The notes under the pieces: generated by a model | Database searches by the model: none | Seen by the model: only the letters and a program-made list of their open reading frames with translations | What the model was told of the DNA's origin: nothing | In this document: positions 33,701 through 42,756 of the stretch, one piece after another | Layout of the letters: each line of letters opens with the position of its first letter | How positions within the stretch are numbered: the first letter of the stretch is position 1 | DNA from: Spirochaetaceae bacterium | GTDB lineage: Bacteria > Spirochaetota > Spirochaetia > Treponematales > Breznakiellaceae | Assembly: GCA_031281945.1 (NCBI GenBank) | Contig: JAITER010000005.1 | Location: 1-62,954, forward strand | Direction of reading: 5' to 3' | DNA: 62,954 bases | Made by a program: the position numbers and the translations under genes

Positions 33701-35197
33701 ATGAATATACGATGCCGTTACGCCCCCTCTCCCACCGGAAACCAGCACATAGGCGGACTTAGAACCGCTCTTTTTAACTATCTTTTGTCGCGTTCCCCTG
33801 CGGCGGAAGGCGGGAAAAGCGCCTTTTTGTTAAGGCTGGAAGACACAGACCGTCTGCGTTTTGATAAATTATATGTAGACAACGTGTTCAGTTCTTTTGA
33901 CTGGCTTGGTTTTGGCTGGGACGAAGGCCCCGGCGTGGGCGGGCCTTACGCGCCTTACGTCCAATCGGAGCGCGTAGGCCTCTACAAAAAGTACGCGGAC
34001 GCCCTTATAGAGGCGGGAAAAGCGTATTATTGCTTTTGTTCAGCGGAAGAATTGGCCGCGGCTAGGGATGCGCGGGAAGCCGCCCATTCGGGTGAAAGCG
34101 GTTATTCCCGCGTCTGCCGCTCTATACCTCCAGCGGAGGCTTCTCTAAGGGCCGCAAACGGCGAGCCTTGTGTAATCCGGCTTAAAATACCGCTCGGCGA
34201 AACCACCCGTTTTACGGACGCTCTTTTAGGCGATATAGAATGGAAAAATGATGATGTAAACGCAGATCCTGTGTTGATTAAATCGGACGGGTTTCCAACT
34301 TACCATCTTGCGAATATAGTCGACGACCATCTTATGAAAATAACCCACGTTTTAAGGGCTCAAGAATGGCTTTCGTCCACGCCGTTGCATATCATTCTTT
34401 ACAAAGCGTTAGGCTGGGAGCCTCCGGTTTTTTGTCATTTGCCAATGGTTATGGGCCAGGACGGGAAAAAACTTTCCAAACGGCACGGGGCCACCAGCAT
34501 AAATGAATTTCGTTCCAGGGGTTATTTGAGCGGGGCTCTTATAAATTATGTGGCGCAACTCGGCGCTTCTTACGAAGAAGGCAAAGACGTATATACGCTG
34601 GAAGAACTCGCCGCGAATTTTAGCCTGTCCAAATTAAATAAAGCCCCGGCTGTTTTTGATTACAAAAAGCTTGAGTGGTTTAACGCCCGCTATATAATGG
34701 CTTGCTCCAACGAGGAGCTCGCCGCCCAGTCCCTGCCTTTCGCCGTGGAAAACGGCCTTTTTGGGGAGGCTGGCGACGGCCCTTCGCCGCAACAGGCAGG
34801 GCTTTATACTTCAGCTATGCCGCTCGTAAAAGAAAGGGCTGTTTTTTTAACAGAAATTCCCAAAAAACTGGAGTTTTTGTTCCGCGACCCGCCGCTTGCC
34901 AAACTGGAAGATTTTATCCCCAAAAAATCAGATGTTAAAACCGCCGCTTTCCTGTTAAAAAAAGGCGTTGATTTAATACCAAAGATATGTACTGCGGGCG
35001 ATGAGGAAGCGGGCGCCTTGGTTAAAGCGAAGGCGGAAGCGGAAGGGGTGAAACTTGGCGACCTTTTGCAGCCTCTGCGCGTGGCGATAACGGGTTCCCG
35101 CGTAAGCCCGCCGCTGTTCGGTTCGGCGCGTCTTTTGGGCGTGGAAAAATGCGCCGCCAGGGCTAACGCCTGCCTTGAATTCCTCGTTTCAAATTAA
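33701..35197 (+). CDS. gltX: glutamyl-tRNA synthetase
   Basis: Class I synthetase that charges tRNA(Glu), or also tRNA(Gln) where no GlnRS exists. The 498 residues begin RYAPSPTGNQHIGGLRTALFN with the HIGH variant HIGG (16-19). They contain LRLEDTD, the KMSKS variant KLSKRHG near residue 255, and the helical anticodon-binding region with GLFG, LPLV and a VAITGSRVSPPLF ending typical of bacterial GltX. The start at 33701 matches the conserved N-terminus; 13 further in-frame codons upstream read through the promoter. No ribosome-binding site is present. The gene is monocistronic. Confidence 0.96.
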   Translation: MNIRCRYAPSPTGNQHIGGLRTALFNYLLSRSPAAEGGKSAFLLRLEDTDRLRFDKLYVDNVFSSFDWLGFGWDEGPGVGGPYAPYVQSERVGLYKKYADALIEAGKAYYCFCSAEELAAARDAREAAHSGESGYSRVCRSIPPAEASLRAANGEPCVIRLKIPLGETTRFTDALLGDIEWKNDDVNADPVLIKSDGFPTYHLANIVDDHLMKITHVLRAQEWLSSTPLHIILYKALGWEPPVFCHLPMVMGQDGKKLSKRHGATSINEFRSRGYLSGALINYVAQLGASYEEGKDVYTLEELAANFSLSKLNKAPAVFDYKKLEWFNARYIMACSNEELAAQSLPFAVENGLFGEAGDGPSPQQAGLYTSAMPLVKERAVFLTEIPKKLEFLFRDPPLAKLEDFIPKKSDVKTAAFLLKKGVDLIPKICTAGDEEAGALVKAKAEAEGVKLGDLLQPLRVAITGSRVSPPLFGSARLLGVEKCAARANACLEFLVSN

Positions 35198-35455
35198 AGT
35201 CGGTTTGCGGCGTTTGTCCCGCTAAACGTTTTTAAGCGCAACTTTTAGCCAGGTTGTTTGGCCGCTTTTGCGGCGCGTTTCTGTAGAAGATTAGGGCTGG
35301 CGGGCGGTTTTTGCATTTTAAAGTGATGAAAAACCGGCTTTTTAGCTCAAGGCGCCGGTAATGCGGGCGTGTTGCGCAAAAAGCGATCTCTCTAAAGTGT
35401 ATAACCCGAACAGCCGATAACAGAGTAACCAGTTATCAAAATTAAGGGGTAGATC
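35198..35455. other. intergenic region upstream of the CsgG-like gene
   Basis: 258 bp without a gene. It ends in AAGGGG, the ribosome-binding site for 35456. A TAAAGT and a TATAAC hexamer near 35392-35403 could be -10 boxes, but no convincing -35 box is spaced correctly. Confidence 0.5.
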
Positions 35456-36307
35456 ATGGTCAAGTTAAAGTCAAGTTTTGTCCGTATCGCGCTAACTGCG
35501 GCTGTGCTGGCTGTTGTTACATCAGTTGGGGCGTATGCGGCTGCAAAAAAAAGCGGATCTGAAGTTGTCGTTCGCCGTGTGGACAGCAACAATCTTATTC
35601 GCTTGCGTGTTTACATCGACGGCAAGAATGCTGGTTCGCTCAAAGTAGGCGAAACCAGCACTTATAAAATAAAAAACGGCGACCACACAATTTATGTAGG
35701 TTTCGAAGATTACCAGGCGCGTAGCACGGAAGTCAGCCAGTTTACTGCTTTTGATGAAAGATTTATTTTTTCGATAACCGACACTTCGATTGTTCTGGTG
35801 CGGCAGGAACAGATAGCAGGCGCGTCGGTTCCTGTAGTTCAGCACGTTGACTCTGTAGCGGCGGCGGCTCCGGAGGAAACTGCGGTTCAAGACGAAAATT
35901 TTACTTCCAGCGCGGAAATTCAAGCGTATGTTGGAACTGTGCAAGAAGCTTTTAATGTCGCTACAAAAAGTGTTAAAAAAGGCGCAAAAATTACAATTAT
36001 TAACGTTGAATCAGATGTGCTTGCGGAAGGCGATTTCGTTCTGGAAGAACTAACTTATATGGCGGTTCATTCGCCGAAAAAGTTTGTTGTAATAGACAGG
36101 CGAAAAGTCGAGGCGTATCGCGCGGCGAACCATCAGCCATTAACCCGCTACGAAAATGATTATCTTATTTCGCTGGGTGAATTGTTGGGCGCCTCATACG
36201 TTATGACCGGAAGATTAAACGGCGAAGGTCAATTTAGAAGACTGCGCATCCGCGTGCTTGATGTTAAAACAGGGATATTGGTGGGAAGCGCCAGCAGTCC
36301 GCTTTAA
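35456..36307 (+). CDS. secreted CsgG/LpoB-like protein with PEGA-like N-domain
   Basis: A 283-residue exported protein of unknown precise function. A signal peptide (about 1-28, ending SVGAYAA) is followed by a beta-rich domain (about 40-115). That domain's LRVYIDGKNAGSLKVGETSTYKIKNGDHTIYVGFEDY resembles the short PEGA-type surface domain. After a linker, the C-terminal 130 residues (IQAYVGTVQEAFNVATKSV, TIINVES, FVLEELTYMAVHSPKKFVVIDRRKVEAYRAANHQ, ISLGELLGASYVMTGRLNGEGQFRRLRIRVLDVKTG) match the CsgG/LpoB-like fold that treponemes use in several secreted proteins. No lipobox Cys is present. The ATG at 35456 has AAGGGG upstream. An intrinsic terminator follows. Confidence 0.75.
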   Translation: MVKLKSSFVRIALTAAVLAVVTSVGAYAAAKKSGSEVVVRRVDSNNLIRLRVYIDGKNAGSLKVGETSTYKIKNGDHTIYVGFEDYQARSTEVSQFTAFDERFIFSITDTSIVLVRQEQIAGASVPVVQHVDSVAAAAPEETAVQDENFTSSAEIQAYVGTVQEAFNVATKSVKKGAKITIINVESDVLAEGDFVLEELTYMAVHSPKKFVVIDRRKVEAYRAANHQPLTRYENDYLISLGELLGASYVMTGRLNGEGQFRRLRIRVLDVKTGILVGSASSPL

Positions 36308-36367
36308 TAAAGGATCGCCCCTTCTTGTTTCCGCCGGCTTTTAATAGAGCATGGCCGGAGCGCATAA

Positions 36368-36403
36368 AAAACGCCGGAGGCTTTTCTTGGCTTCCGGCGT
36401 TTT
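36368..36403 (+). terminator. intrinsic terminator
   Basis: Stem AAAACGCCGGAGG with CTTCCGGCGTTTT (one mismatch), 61 bp after the CsgG-like gene. The 3' arm ends in four T residues. Confidence 0.75.
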
Positions 36404-36495
36404 CGCTAAATATAACGATAAAATATAAAATTTGATTTTTTAATTTTCAAACGCCAAATTAATCTTGGGCGTGATTTTACGGCCTTGCCGGTAAT

Positions 36496-36851
36496 TGACT
36501 TGTTCAACAACCCGCTTGGTTGCCCTCTAACCTGCGGTAGCTTGCAAGCCCCGCAAAATGCTCCGTATTTTGCTGTTTTCTAGCGCTTGTTCTTCCAAAA
36601 CTGAAGTTTTTGAACAACTCTAATATTGGACTTGTTCGCCAACCCGGTTGCTTGTCGTCCAAGTTCTTGCAAAATGCTTGGCGTTTTGCGTTTTTAAACG
36701 GAAGTTGTTCCAAAACTGAAGTTTTTGAGCAACTCTAATATTGGACTTGTTCGCCAACCCGCTTGGTTGTCGTCCAAGTTCTTGCAAAATGTTTGGCATT
36801 TTGCGTTTTTAAACGGAAGTTGTTCGGAAATTTCAGTTTCCAACAACTCTA
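36496..36851 (-). repeat. three tandem MITE-like repeat copies (7-9), inverted orientation
   Basis: Three head-to-tail copies start at 36496, 36625 and 36740 and end near 36851. The second and third are about 115 bp apart and nearly identical; the first is more diverged. Each reads TTGGACTTGTTCGCC...GCAAAATG...GGAAGTTGTTC...CAACTCTAAT on the plus strand, which is the complement of the orientation of copies 1-6. They fill nearly half of the 773-bp gap between the CsgG-like gene and ackA. Confidence 0.92.
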
Positions 36852-37080
36852 TTTAATAAAACAAAATTTTAACCGGTTTTCACCTTCTGCAATTACGGGA
36901 ATATAAACTAAAAAGCCGTTTGGCGGCCTTGTTCATTCACCTTTCGTGCATTACTATGAATTTCTATATTAGTGTTTTTAAATCATGTTGACGGATTGCG
37001 GCCTCTGTTCTTGATTAATTTTTGCGCGGGTTAAAACTGATTTTTTAAACGCTGAATACTTTAAATTTTGGAGGTAAATT
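36852..37080. other. ackA upstream region
   Basis: About 230 bp of AT-rich DNA without a gene. It ends in TTTGGAGG, the ackA ribosome-binding site. TTGACG (36988 region) and TTGATT (about 37012) are possible -35 boxes; no single promoter is clearly best. Confidence 0.5.
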
Positions 37081-38421
37081 ATGGTTATTTTGGTGTTAAA
37101 TTGTGGTTCATCTTCCGCCAAGTATCAGGTGTACGATTGGGACGCTAAAGAAGTGCTCGCGGTAGGCGTAGTGGAAAAAGTAACGATATCCGGTTCCTGG
37201 ATAGAACACAAACCGAAAGGCAAACCCGCATTCACTTTAAAAAAAGACTGCCCAAATCATACTGACGCTGTTAATCTTATAATTCAAACGCTTACGGACA
37301 AAGAGCATGGCGTCATCAACGATATGAGCGTAATTAAAGCGGTGGGCCACCGCGTTCTGCACGGCGGCGACAAATTTACAAAATCTGTTATAGTGGACGA
37401 TGAGGCCATGCGGGTGTTTGACCAGGTGCGCGATTTAGGCCCGCTTCATATACCCGCCAACATAATGGGTATAGAAGCCGCGAAAAAAGTGTTGCCTAAC
37501 GTTCCGCAGTGCGCTATTATGGATACGGCTTGGCATCAAACTATGGCGCCGGAACAGTTTTTGTATGCGGTTCCCTATGAATGGTACGAAAAATTCGGAG
37601 TTAGGCGCTATGGTTTTCACGGCACTTCTTTTCTTTATGTGGCTAAACGGGCTTCCGTTTTGCTGGGCAAAGAGCCTAAAAACACAAACGTGATTATAGC
37701 GCATATAGGCAATGGAGCCTCCATTAACGCTGTAAAAAACGGCTGTTCTTTTGACACTTCAATGGGAATTACGCCGTTGGAAGGCCTTGTAATGGGAACC
37801 AGGTCTGGTGATGTAGACCCGGCGCTTCCGTTTTATATCGCCCGCAAAGCCGGTATAAAATATGAAGAAATGGAAAACTGGCTAAATAAAAAGTCCGGCC
37901 TTTTGGGGCTTACCGGTAAATTTTCGGATAGGCGGGATGTAAATGAAGCGGCGGAGGCCGGAGATAAACGCGCGGCGGCTTCTCAGGAAATAGAAGCTTA
38001 TCATTTGCGAAAATATATAGGTTCTTACTTCGCCGCGCTTGAAGGCAATGTGGACGCCCTCGTTTTTACAGCTGGAGTTGGAGAGTTCGCCGCCTTTATG
38101 CGCGCCAAGTTCTGCAAAGGGCTGGAAAAGCTGGGTTTTGTCCTGGATCCGGAAAAAAACGCGCTATCGCATACGCGAAATTCCGAAACGGTTATTTCCG
38201 CCGATAGTTCCCCGATTCCAATTTATGTTATTCCTACGGATGAAGAGTTGGTGATGACGGAAGACGCCTTTGCGCTTATGAACGGCTCTTATGACGTCCA
38301 CACAAACTTTAAATATTCATTCCAAAATAAAGATTATGTAAACAAAGCCCGCGCCGCCGGTTTGCAAAAGGAACTTGAAAAAAATCCGGCGCTAAAAAAG
38401 ATTATAGCGGTTCCAAAATAG
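37081..38421 (+). CDS. ackA: acetate kinase
   Basis: Converts acetyl phosphate and ADP to acetate and ATP, the energy-yielding end of acetogenic or mixed-acid fermentation. The 446 residues begin with the ASKHA phosphate-binding signature [13 protein letters not shown]. They contain [12 protein letters not shown] (active-site Arg), [16 protein letters not shown] (conserved His), [14 protein letters not shown], and [13 protein letters not shown], followed by a late ADP-binding block [16 protein letters not shown]. It is somewhat longer than the 400-residue average because of the C-terminal tail (after [10 protein letters not shown]). GGAGG lies eight bases before the ATG. No phosphotransacetylase is adjacent. 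Confidence 0.96.
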   Translation: MVILVLNCGSSSAKYQVYDWDAKEVLAVGVVEKVTISGSWIEHKPKGKPAFTLKKDCPNHTDAVNLIIQTLTDKEHGVINDMSVIKAVGHRVLHGGDKFTKSVIVDDEAMRVFDQVRDLGPLHIPANIMGIEAAKKVLPNVPQCAIMDTAWHQTMAPEQFLYAVPYEWYEKFGVRRYGFHGTSFLYVAKRASVLLGKEPKNTNVIIAHIGNGASINAVKNGCSFDTSMGITPLEGLVMGTRSGDVDPALPFYIARKAGIKYEEMENWLNKKSGLLGLTGKFSDRRDVNEAAEAGDKRAAASQEIEAYHLRKYIGSYFAALEGNVDALVFTAGVGEFAAFMRAKFCKGLEKLGFVLDPEKNALSHTRNSETVISADSSPIPIYVIPTDEELVMTEDAFALMNGSYDVHTNFKYSFQNKDYVNKARAAGLQKELEKNPALKKIIAVPK

Positions 38422-38438
38422 AATTGACTGATAATTTT

Positions 38439-38570
38439 AATAGAGTGGTTCAGAAACTTCAATTTCTGAACCACAACCGCTAAAAACAGCAAAATGCGAA
38501 GCGTTTTGCAAGCCGTTTTTAAGCGTAAGTTGACTGAACCAAACCTGGGCTTGGTTCAATCAACTCTATT
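38439..38570 (+). repeat. MITE-like palindromic repeat, copy 10
   Basis: This copy has identical inverted ends: AATAGAG at the left and CTCTATT at the right. Its right arm is therefore of the AATAGAG type rather than the GGACTTG type, as if rearranged. It keeps the GGTTCAGAAACTTC palindrome, the GCAAAATGCGAAGCGTTTTGC core and the CTGAACCAAACC/GGCTTGGTTCA module. It lies 17 bp after ackA. Confidence 0.85.
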
Positions 38571-38686
38571 GTTAGAAAACACCTTAAACTTCACTTTTCA
38601 GAGGCTTGTTATGTGTTGCGGGTTCGGGGACTTAGGCGCGTTGTTTTGCTTCCAGAGCCGGGCCGGGTAAAAAATCAGGCGGAATT

Positions 38687-39472
38687 ATGGACGGCTTGCT
38701 TAAAAATTTAACTGATACTCATGCGCATCTTACTTTTGGAGAAGGCGTTGTAGAAGCTTCCCTGGACGCTCTTTTTGAAGACGGTTTTGGATTTGTACTG
38801 GATGTTGGCACGGAAAGCGGCGACCTGGCCCAAAGGATGCGGAAAACAGAGGCGTACAGCGCCGTGCGCTATGCCGCCGGAGTCTGGCCGCATAAAACTG
38901 AAATTGGCCGCGTTTACGAAAACGCCGCCGAATTATGTTCTCAAATTGAAAATGCGCCTGAAGGCAAGGTCGCGGCCATAGGCGAATGCGGTTTTGATTT
39001 GCGTGAAAACCCACAGCGGCCTAATGAAGAAACCGCCTTGCTGGAGATGCAGCTTTCTTTAGCGCAAAAGTACGCGCTCCCGGTAATTATTCATTCTAGG
39101 GAGGAAGCGGAGCGCACGATAGAAACGCTAAAACGTTTTCCCGCCGTAACCGGAGTGATTCATTGTTTTTCGTATTCAAAAAAGGAGGCGCGTTCTTTTT
39201 TGGATATGGGATGGTATATTTCTTTTGCCGGGAACCTGACTTTTAAAAGCGCGGTTCAATTGAGAGAAACGCTTCCTTTTGTGCCGGAAAACAGGTTGCT
39301 TTTGGAAACCGACTGCCCTTTTTTGGCGCCTGAGCCATACCGGGGCGAGCCGTGCCTTCCAAAAATGATTGTAGAAACCTATAAACTGGCGGCGAAATTA
39401 CGCGGCGATAGTTTTGAAGAAATAAAAAATATTGTTGCGCATAACGCGAAAGCCTTGTTTAAATTTATATGA
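38687..39472 (+). CDS. tatD: TatD-family DNase
   Basis: Metal-dependent 3'-5' exonuclease of the amidohydrolase fold, linked to DNA repair and turnover. The 261 residues carry the family motifs: TDTHAHL near the N-terminus (metal His pair), AIGECGFDLR (metal Glu), PVIIHSREE, GVIHCFSYS, and LLLETDCPFLAPEPYRG near the C-terminus. Length is normal. The start at 38687 is an ATG with GGCGGA upstream. It overlaps the following lipoprotein gene by four bases (ATGA), so the two are translationally coupled. Confidence 0.94.
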   Translation: MDGLLKNLTDTHAHLTFGEGVVEASLDALFEDGFGFVLDVGTESGDLAQRMRKTEAYSAVRYAAGVWPHKTEIGRVYENAAELCSQIENAPEGKVAAIGECGFDLRENPQRPNEETALLEMQLSLAQKYALPVIIHSREEAERTIETLKRFPAVTGVIHCFSYSKKEARSFLDMGWYISFAGNLTFKSAVQLRETLPFVPENRLLLETDCPFLAPEPYRGEPCLPKMIVETYKLAAKLRGDSFEEIKNIVAHNAKALFKFI

Positions 39473-40530
39473 AAACTTTTTTTTTGGCCGCCGCGCCGGT
39501 TGTTTCGGTAATTGTCTTGTGTGTATTCGCGTTTCTTTTTTCTGCCTGTTATGCGTTAAAACAAGGCTCCTACATGATGGGTTATTTGAGCAAGGCCGTT
39601 CCTTTGGAAAAACTAACCAGCGGCGGAGACGCAGACGAAAAAACCGCGCTGTTTATTAATAGGGTAAACGATATACGCTTTTTCGCCATGAATGATTTGG
39701 GTTTAAAAGATACAAAAAATTATACAAAATATGTGGATATAGACCGCGATTATTTGGCGGCTGTTGTTTCGGCCTGCGAAAAAGACAGGTTTGAAACATA
39801 TTTGTGGTGGTTTCCGGTTGTGGGGAAAATGCCTTACAAAGGGTTTTTTAACTTAAAAGACGCCCGTAAAGAGGCGGAAAAATTGCAAAATAAGGATAAA
39901 GACGTGTGGGTTCGCGGAGTTGACGCATTTAGCACGCTTGGTTATTTTAACGACCCGCTTTATTCGTATATGCGCGATTATTCCGAATACCGCCTGGCGG
40001 AGCTTTTAATACATGAGCTTTTTCACGCTACGGTTTTTATAAAAAATAACGTTCAGTTTAACGAAGAAACCGCCGAATTTACCGGCAGAACCGGCGCCCG
40101 TATGTATATAGAAAAGAAATATGGAAAAAACGCGCCGCAGCTTGCGGAAATAGAAGAAAGCCAAAAAGATTATGATGTATTTGTTTTGTTTATACAAAAA
40201 TTGAAGCTGGATTTGGAAGAAGTTTACAAAAAAGATATATCTTTAAATGAAAAACTTGAACAAAAAGAGGCTGTTATTAAAGCCGCTCAAAAAAAGTTTG
40301 AAGAAGAATACGACGCAACGTTTAAAACAAAAAATTATGTTAATTTTTCTAAGATACAAATAAACAACGCTTATTTACAGCTTTACAGCTTGTACAACGA
40401 CGGCGCGGATTATTTGGAAAAATTGTACAATAGCAGCGGAAAAGATTTGCGTTTTTTTATTGAAGCCGCAAAAAAAATAAAAGGTAAAAGTTCCCCGCAA
40501 AAGCAGTTGGAATACTTTTTGAGCCGTTAA
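39469..40530 (+). CDS. putative zinc aminopeptidase lipoprotein (PF10023-like)
   Basis: A 353-residue lipoprotein whose signal peptide (VVSVIVLCVFAFLFSAC) ends in the lipobox FSAC. The catalytic-type zinc motif is H182-E183-L-F-H186 in LLIHELFHATVF, followed about 15 residues later by FNEETAEFTG, the second half of the predicted-aminopeptidase signature (COG4324 type). The later part is long, helical and charged. It would act in the periplasm or at the outer membrane inner face on peptides; activity is unproven. The start codon overlaps the tatD stop. Two strong hairpins lie after it and could end the transcript. Confidence 0.82.
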   Translation: MKTFFLAAAPVVSVIVLCVFAFLFSACYALKQGSYMMGYLSKAVPLEKLTSGGDADEKTALFINRVNDIRFFAMNDLGLKDTKNYTKYVDIDRDYLAAVVSACEKDRFETYLWWFPVVGKMPYKGFFNLKDARKEAEKLQNKDKDVWVRGVDAFSTLGYFNDPLYSYMRDYSEYRLAELLIHELFHATVFIKNNVQFNEETAEFTGRTGARMYIEKKYGKNAPQLAEIEESQKDYDVFVLFIQKLKLDLEEVYKKDISLNEKLEQKEAVIKAAQKKFEEEYDATFKTKNYVNFSKIQINNAYLQLYSLYNDGADYLEKLYNSSGKDLRFFIEAAKKIKGKSSPQKQLEYFLSR

Positions 40531-40570
40531 CGTCATTTTGCGGCCAAAACGCGCAAGCGATAGGAGCGGG

Positions 40571-40660
40571 AATTTTGCAAGAACGCGCCCGCAAGGGCGC
40601 GTTCTTGCAAAATTTTAGCGGATAGCGCGGTTTTCCCCCGCAAAGCGGGGGAAAATGCGC
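40571..40660. terminator. two strong adjacent hairpins
   Basis: The first is a perfect 20-bp stem (40571-40590 with 40595-40614, core GAACGCGCCC) and a GCAA tetraloop, with AATTTT arms that make it terminator-like on both strands. The second is an 11-bp perfect stem (40631-40641 with 40645-40655, TTTTCCCCCGC) with an AAA loop, flanked by GCGC bases. They lie between the metallopeptidase gene and putP, the second ending 28 bp before the putP start. Confidence 0.8.
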
Positions 40661-40688
40661 CAAAAATAAACAAATTAAGAGGGTGGTT

Positions 40689-42185
40689 ATGGATGCAAGA
40701 ATGATTTCGGTTATGGCGGCTTTTGCGTTGTATCTGGGCGGCATGATTTTTATTGGCTTTAGAACGTCTAAAAAAGCTTCCACCGCGGAAGGATTTTTTT
40801 TGGGAGCGCGAAGCGCCGGGCCGTGGGTTACAGCTTTAAGCGCCGAAGCTTCGGATATGTCGGGCTGGCTTTTAATGGGATTGCCGGGTGTGGCGTATTT
40901 GGGAGGCATGAAGGAAGCGTTTTGGACGGCGGCGGGCCTTATTCTGGGAACCTATCTTAACTGGCTTTTTGTAGCTAAACGTCTGCGTAAATACACCATA
41001 CACGCCGGAAACTCTATTACTATACCGGAATTTTTTACAAATAGGTTTAAAGATAAATCTCATTTACTATCACTTATTTCTGTCGTTTTTATAATCATAT
41101 TTTTTACGATATACACCGCATCGGGCTTTGTGGCGTGCGCAAAATTGTTTAATTCTGTTTTTGGCCTGCCGTATTTCGCCGCGCTTGTTTTGGGAATAGC
41201 GGTTATTCTTGTGTACACCCTGCTTGGCGGATACCTTGCGGTATGCTCCACTGATTTTGTTCAGGGTACGTTGATGTTTGTGGCGCTTATTCTTACAAGC
41301 GTCGCTGGATGCGTTTCGCTAGGCGGCCCAGTTGAGGCGGCGGCTAAATTGAACGCTTTGAGCGCGGGTTTTTTAAATCCGTTTTCCGGTGCGGACGGCG
41401 GCTCTTTTGGACTTATGCAGATTATTTCCGCGCTGGCCTGGGGACTGGGTTATTTTGGAATGCCGCATATCCTGGTGCGGTTTATGGGCTTGCGTTCCAA
41501 CCGCGATACAAAAATTTCGCGCCGTATAGCCATGATTTGGGTTGTAGCCGCTTTTGCGGGAGCGTTGCTTGTGGGAGCGTTTGGGCGGATTTATCTTTCG
41601 CCTATGGATCTTTCGCAAAACGGAGCCCAGGACGCCGTTTTTATTGAAACGATTATAAAAATGTTCCCCGGTTTTATAGCCGGAATTTTTTTGTGCGCCA
41701 TACTCGCGGCGGCTATGAGCACGGCGGATTCCCAGCTTCTTGTAGCGGCGAGCGCTTTTTCGCGTGATATATATACGGTTTTCTTAAACAAAGAAGCAAG
41801 CGAAAAACAGCAGTTGCTTATGAGCCGCATAACCGTTTTGGCGGTGGCCGGCGCCGCGGCTCTTATAGCTATGGATCCGGCAAGTTCAATTTTTGGGCTT
41901 GTAAGTTACGCCTGGGCAGGTTTTGGCGCGACTTTTGGGCCGCTTGTTCTGCTTTCACTTTTTTGGAAAGGCGCTACGCGCAACGGAGCCCTTTTTGGGC
42001 TTATAGCCGGCGGCGTTACTGTTATAGTCTGGAAACATCTTTCCGGCGGACTGTTCGATTTGTACGAAATTTTGCCGGGATTTTTGGTTTGCTTCGTGAT
42101 TACAGTTGTGGTAAGCGCTCTGGATAAACCGGCTAACGCGGCGGTGACGGCGGAATACGAAGCGTACACAAAACTTGGCGATTAG
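40689..42185 (+). CDS. putP: sodium/proline symporter
   Basis: An inner-membrane Na+-coupled proline transporter of the SSS family. The 498 residues form about 13 hydrophobic helices. SAEASDMSGWLLMGLPG (about 55-70) is the strongly conserved PutP substrate/Na+ region. Further on are ITIPEFFTNRF, YTLLGGYLAVCSTDFVQG, ALAWGLGYFGMPHILVRFMG, and AILAAAMSTADSQLLVAASAFSRDIY, the classical SSS signature with Na2-site Ser/Thr residues. Length is normal. The ATG at 40689 has AGAGGGTGG upstream; a GTG six bases earlier is possible. The shikimate kinase gene starts two bases after the stop. Confidence 0.95.
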   Translation: MDARMISVMAAFALYLGGMIFIGFRTSKKASTAEGFFLGARSAGPWVTALSAEASDMSGWLLMGLPGVAYLGGMKEAFWTAAGLILGTYLNWLFVAKRLRKYTIHAGNSITIPEFFTNRFKDKSHLLSLISVVFIIIFFTIYTASGFVACAKLFNSVFGLPYFAALVLGIAVILVYTLLGGYLAVCSTDFVQGTLMFVALILTSVAGCVSLGGPVEAAAKLNALSAGFLNPFSGADGGSFGLMQIISALAWGLGYFGMPHILVRFMGLRSNRDTKISRRIAMIWVVAAFAGALLVGAFGRIYLSPMDLSQNGAQDAVFIETIIKMFPGFIAGIFLCAILAAAMSTADSQLLVAASAFSRDIYTVFLNKEASEKQQLLMSRITVLAVAGAAALIAMDPASSIFGLVSYAWAGFGATFGPLVLLSLFWKGATRNGALFGLIAGGVTVIVWKHLSGGLFDLYEILPGFLVCFVITVVVSALDKPANAAVTAEYEAYTKLGD

Positions 42186-42187
42186 TT

Positions 42188-42712
42188 GTGATTGTTTTAT
42201 CCGGGCCTAAGCATTGCGGTAAAACAACGGCCGGCGGGCTTTTGGCCGCCGCCTTGAATCGCCCTTTCTTTGATCTTGATGCGCAAATTCAAAAAGAGAC
42301 GGGAAAAACGCCGCGCGACATTTTTGCGGAAGGCCCTGAAGTTTTTAGGAAAGCCGAAGAAGAAGCTCTTCGCCGGTTGCTTTCTTTGCCGGAGGCCGAA
42401 AACGCGACGCTTGCGGCGGGAGGCGGCGTAATTGATAATCCCGCCGCGATGAGTCTTTTAAACAGTGCGCAAGCTATTATTGTGTATATAGAAATAAGCG
42501 CGGCGACAGCCTGGAATCGTATAGTTCCGGGCGGGCTCCCTGCGTTTTTAAAAACAGACGACCCAAAGGAAACTCACAGATTGTTGCACGAAAGACGCGC
42601 CGCTGAATATAAAAAAGCGGCGCGTTTTACAGTGAACGCCGAAAATAAAAGCCCGCATGAGACCGTATGTTTAATTATGAATATTCTGAAAAAAATGGAT
42701 TTTAACGTATAA
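42188..42712 (+). CDS. aroK: shikimate kinase
   Basis: A 174-residue P-loop kinase that phosphorylates shikimate in aromatic amino-acid synthesis. Walker A is GPKHCGKTT (6-14), where most shikimate kinases have GxxGxGKT. DLDAQI carries the shikimate-binding Asp, LAAGGGVID the GGG loop, and the later LHERRAAEYKKAA the lid and adenine region. The usual arginine of the FR motif is present as VFRKAEEEAL. The start is GTG at 42188, two bases after putP, without an obvious ribosome-binding site, so expression is probably coupled to putP. The family is clear, though the P-loop is atypical and other small-molecule kinases are possible. Confidence 0.82.
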   Translation: MIVLSGPKHCGKTTAGGLLAAALNRPFFDLDAQIQKETGKTPRDIFAEGPEVFRKAEEEALRRLLSLPEAENATLAAGGGVIDNPAAMSLLNSAQAIIVYIEISAATAWNRIVPGGLPAFLKTDDPKETHRLLHERRAAEYKKAARFTVNAENKSPHETVCLIMNILKKMDFNV

Positions 42713-42756
42713 AAAACTATAAATAGCAGATTGTTGTTACGCGAAAATTGAATGTT

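Noticed and set aside
36496-36851. CRISPR-like array
   Set aside because: Units of about 115 bp repeat over their full length with shared junctions. There are no unique spacers and no cas genes.
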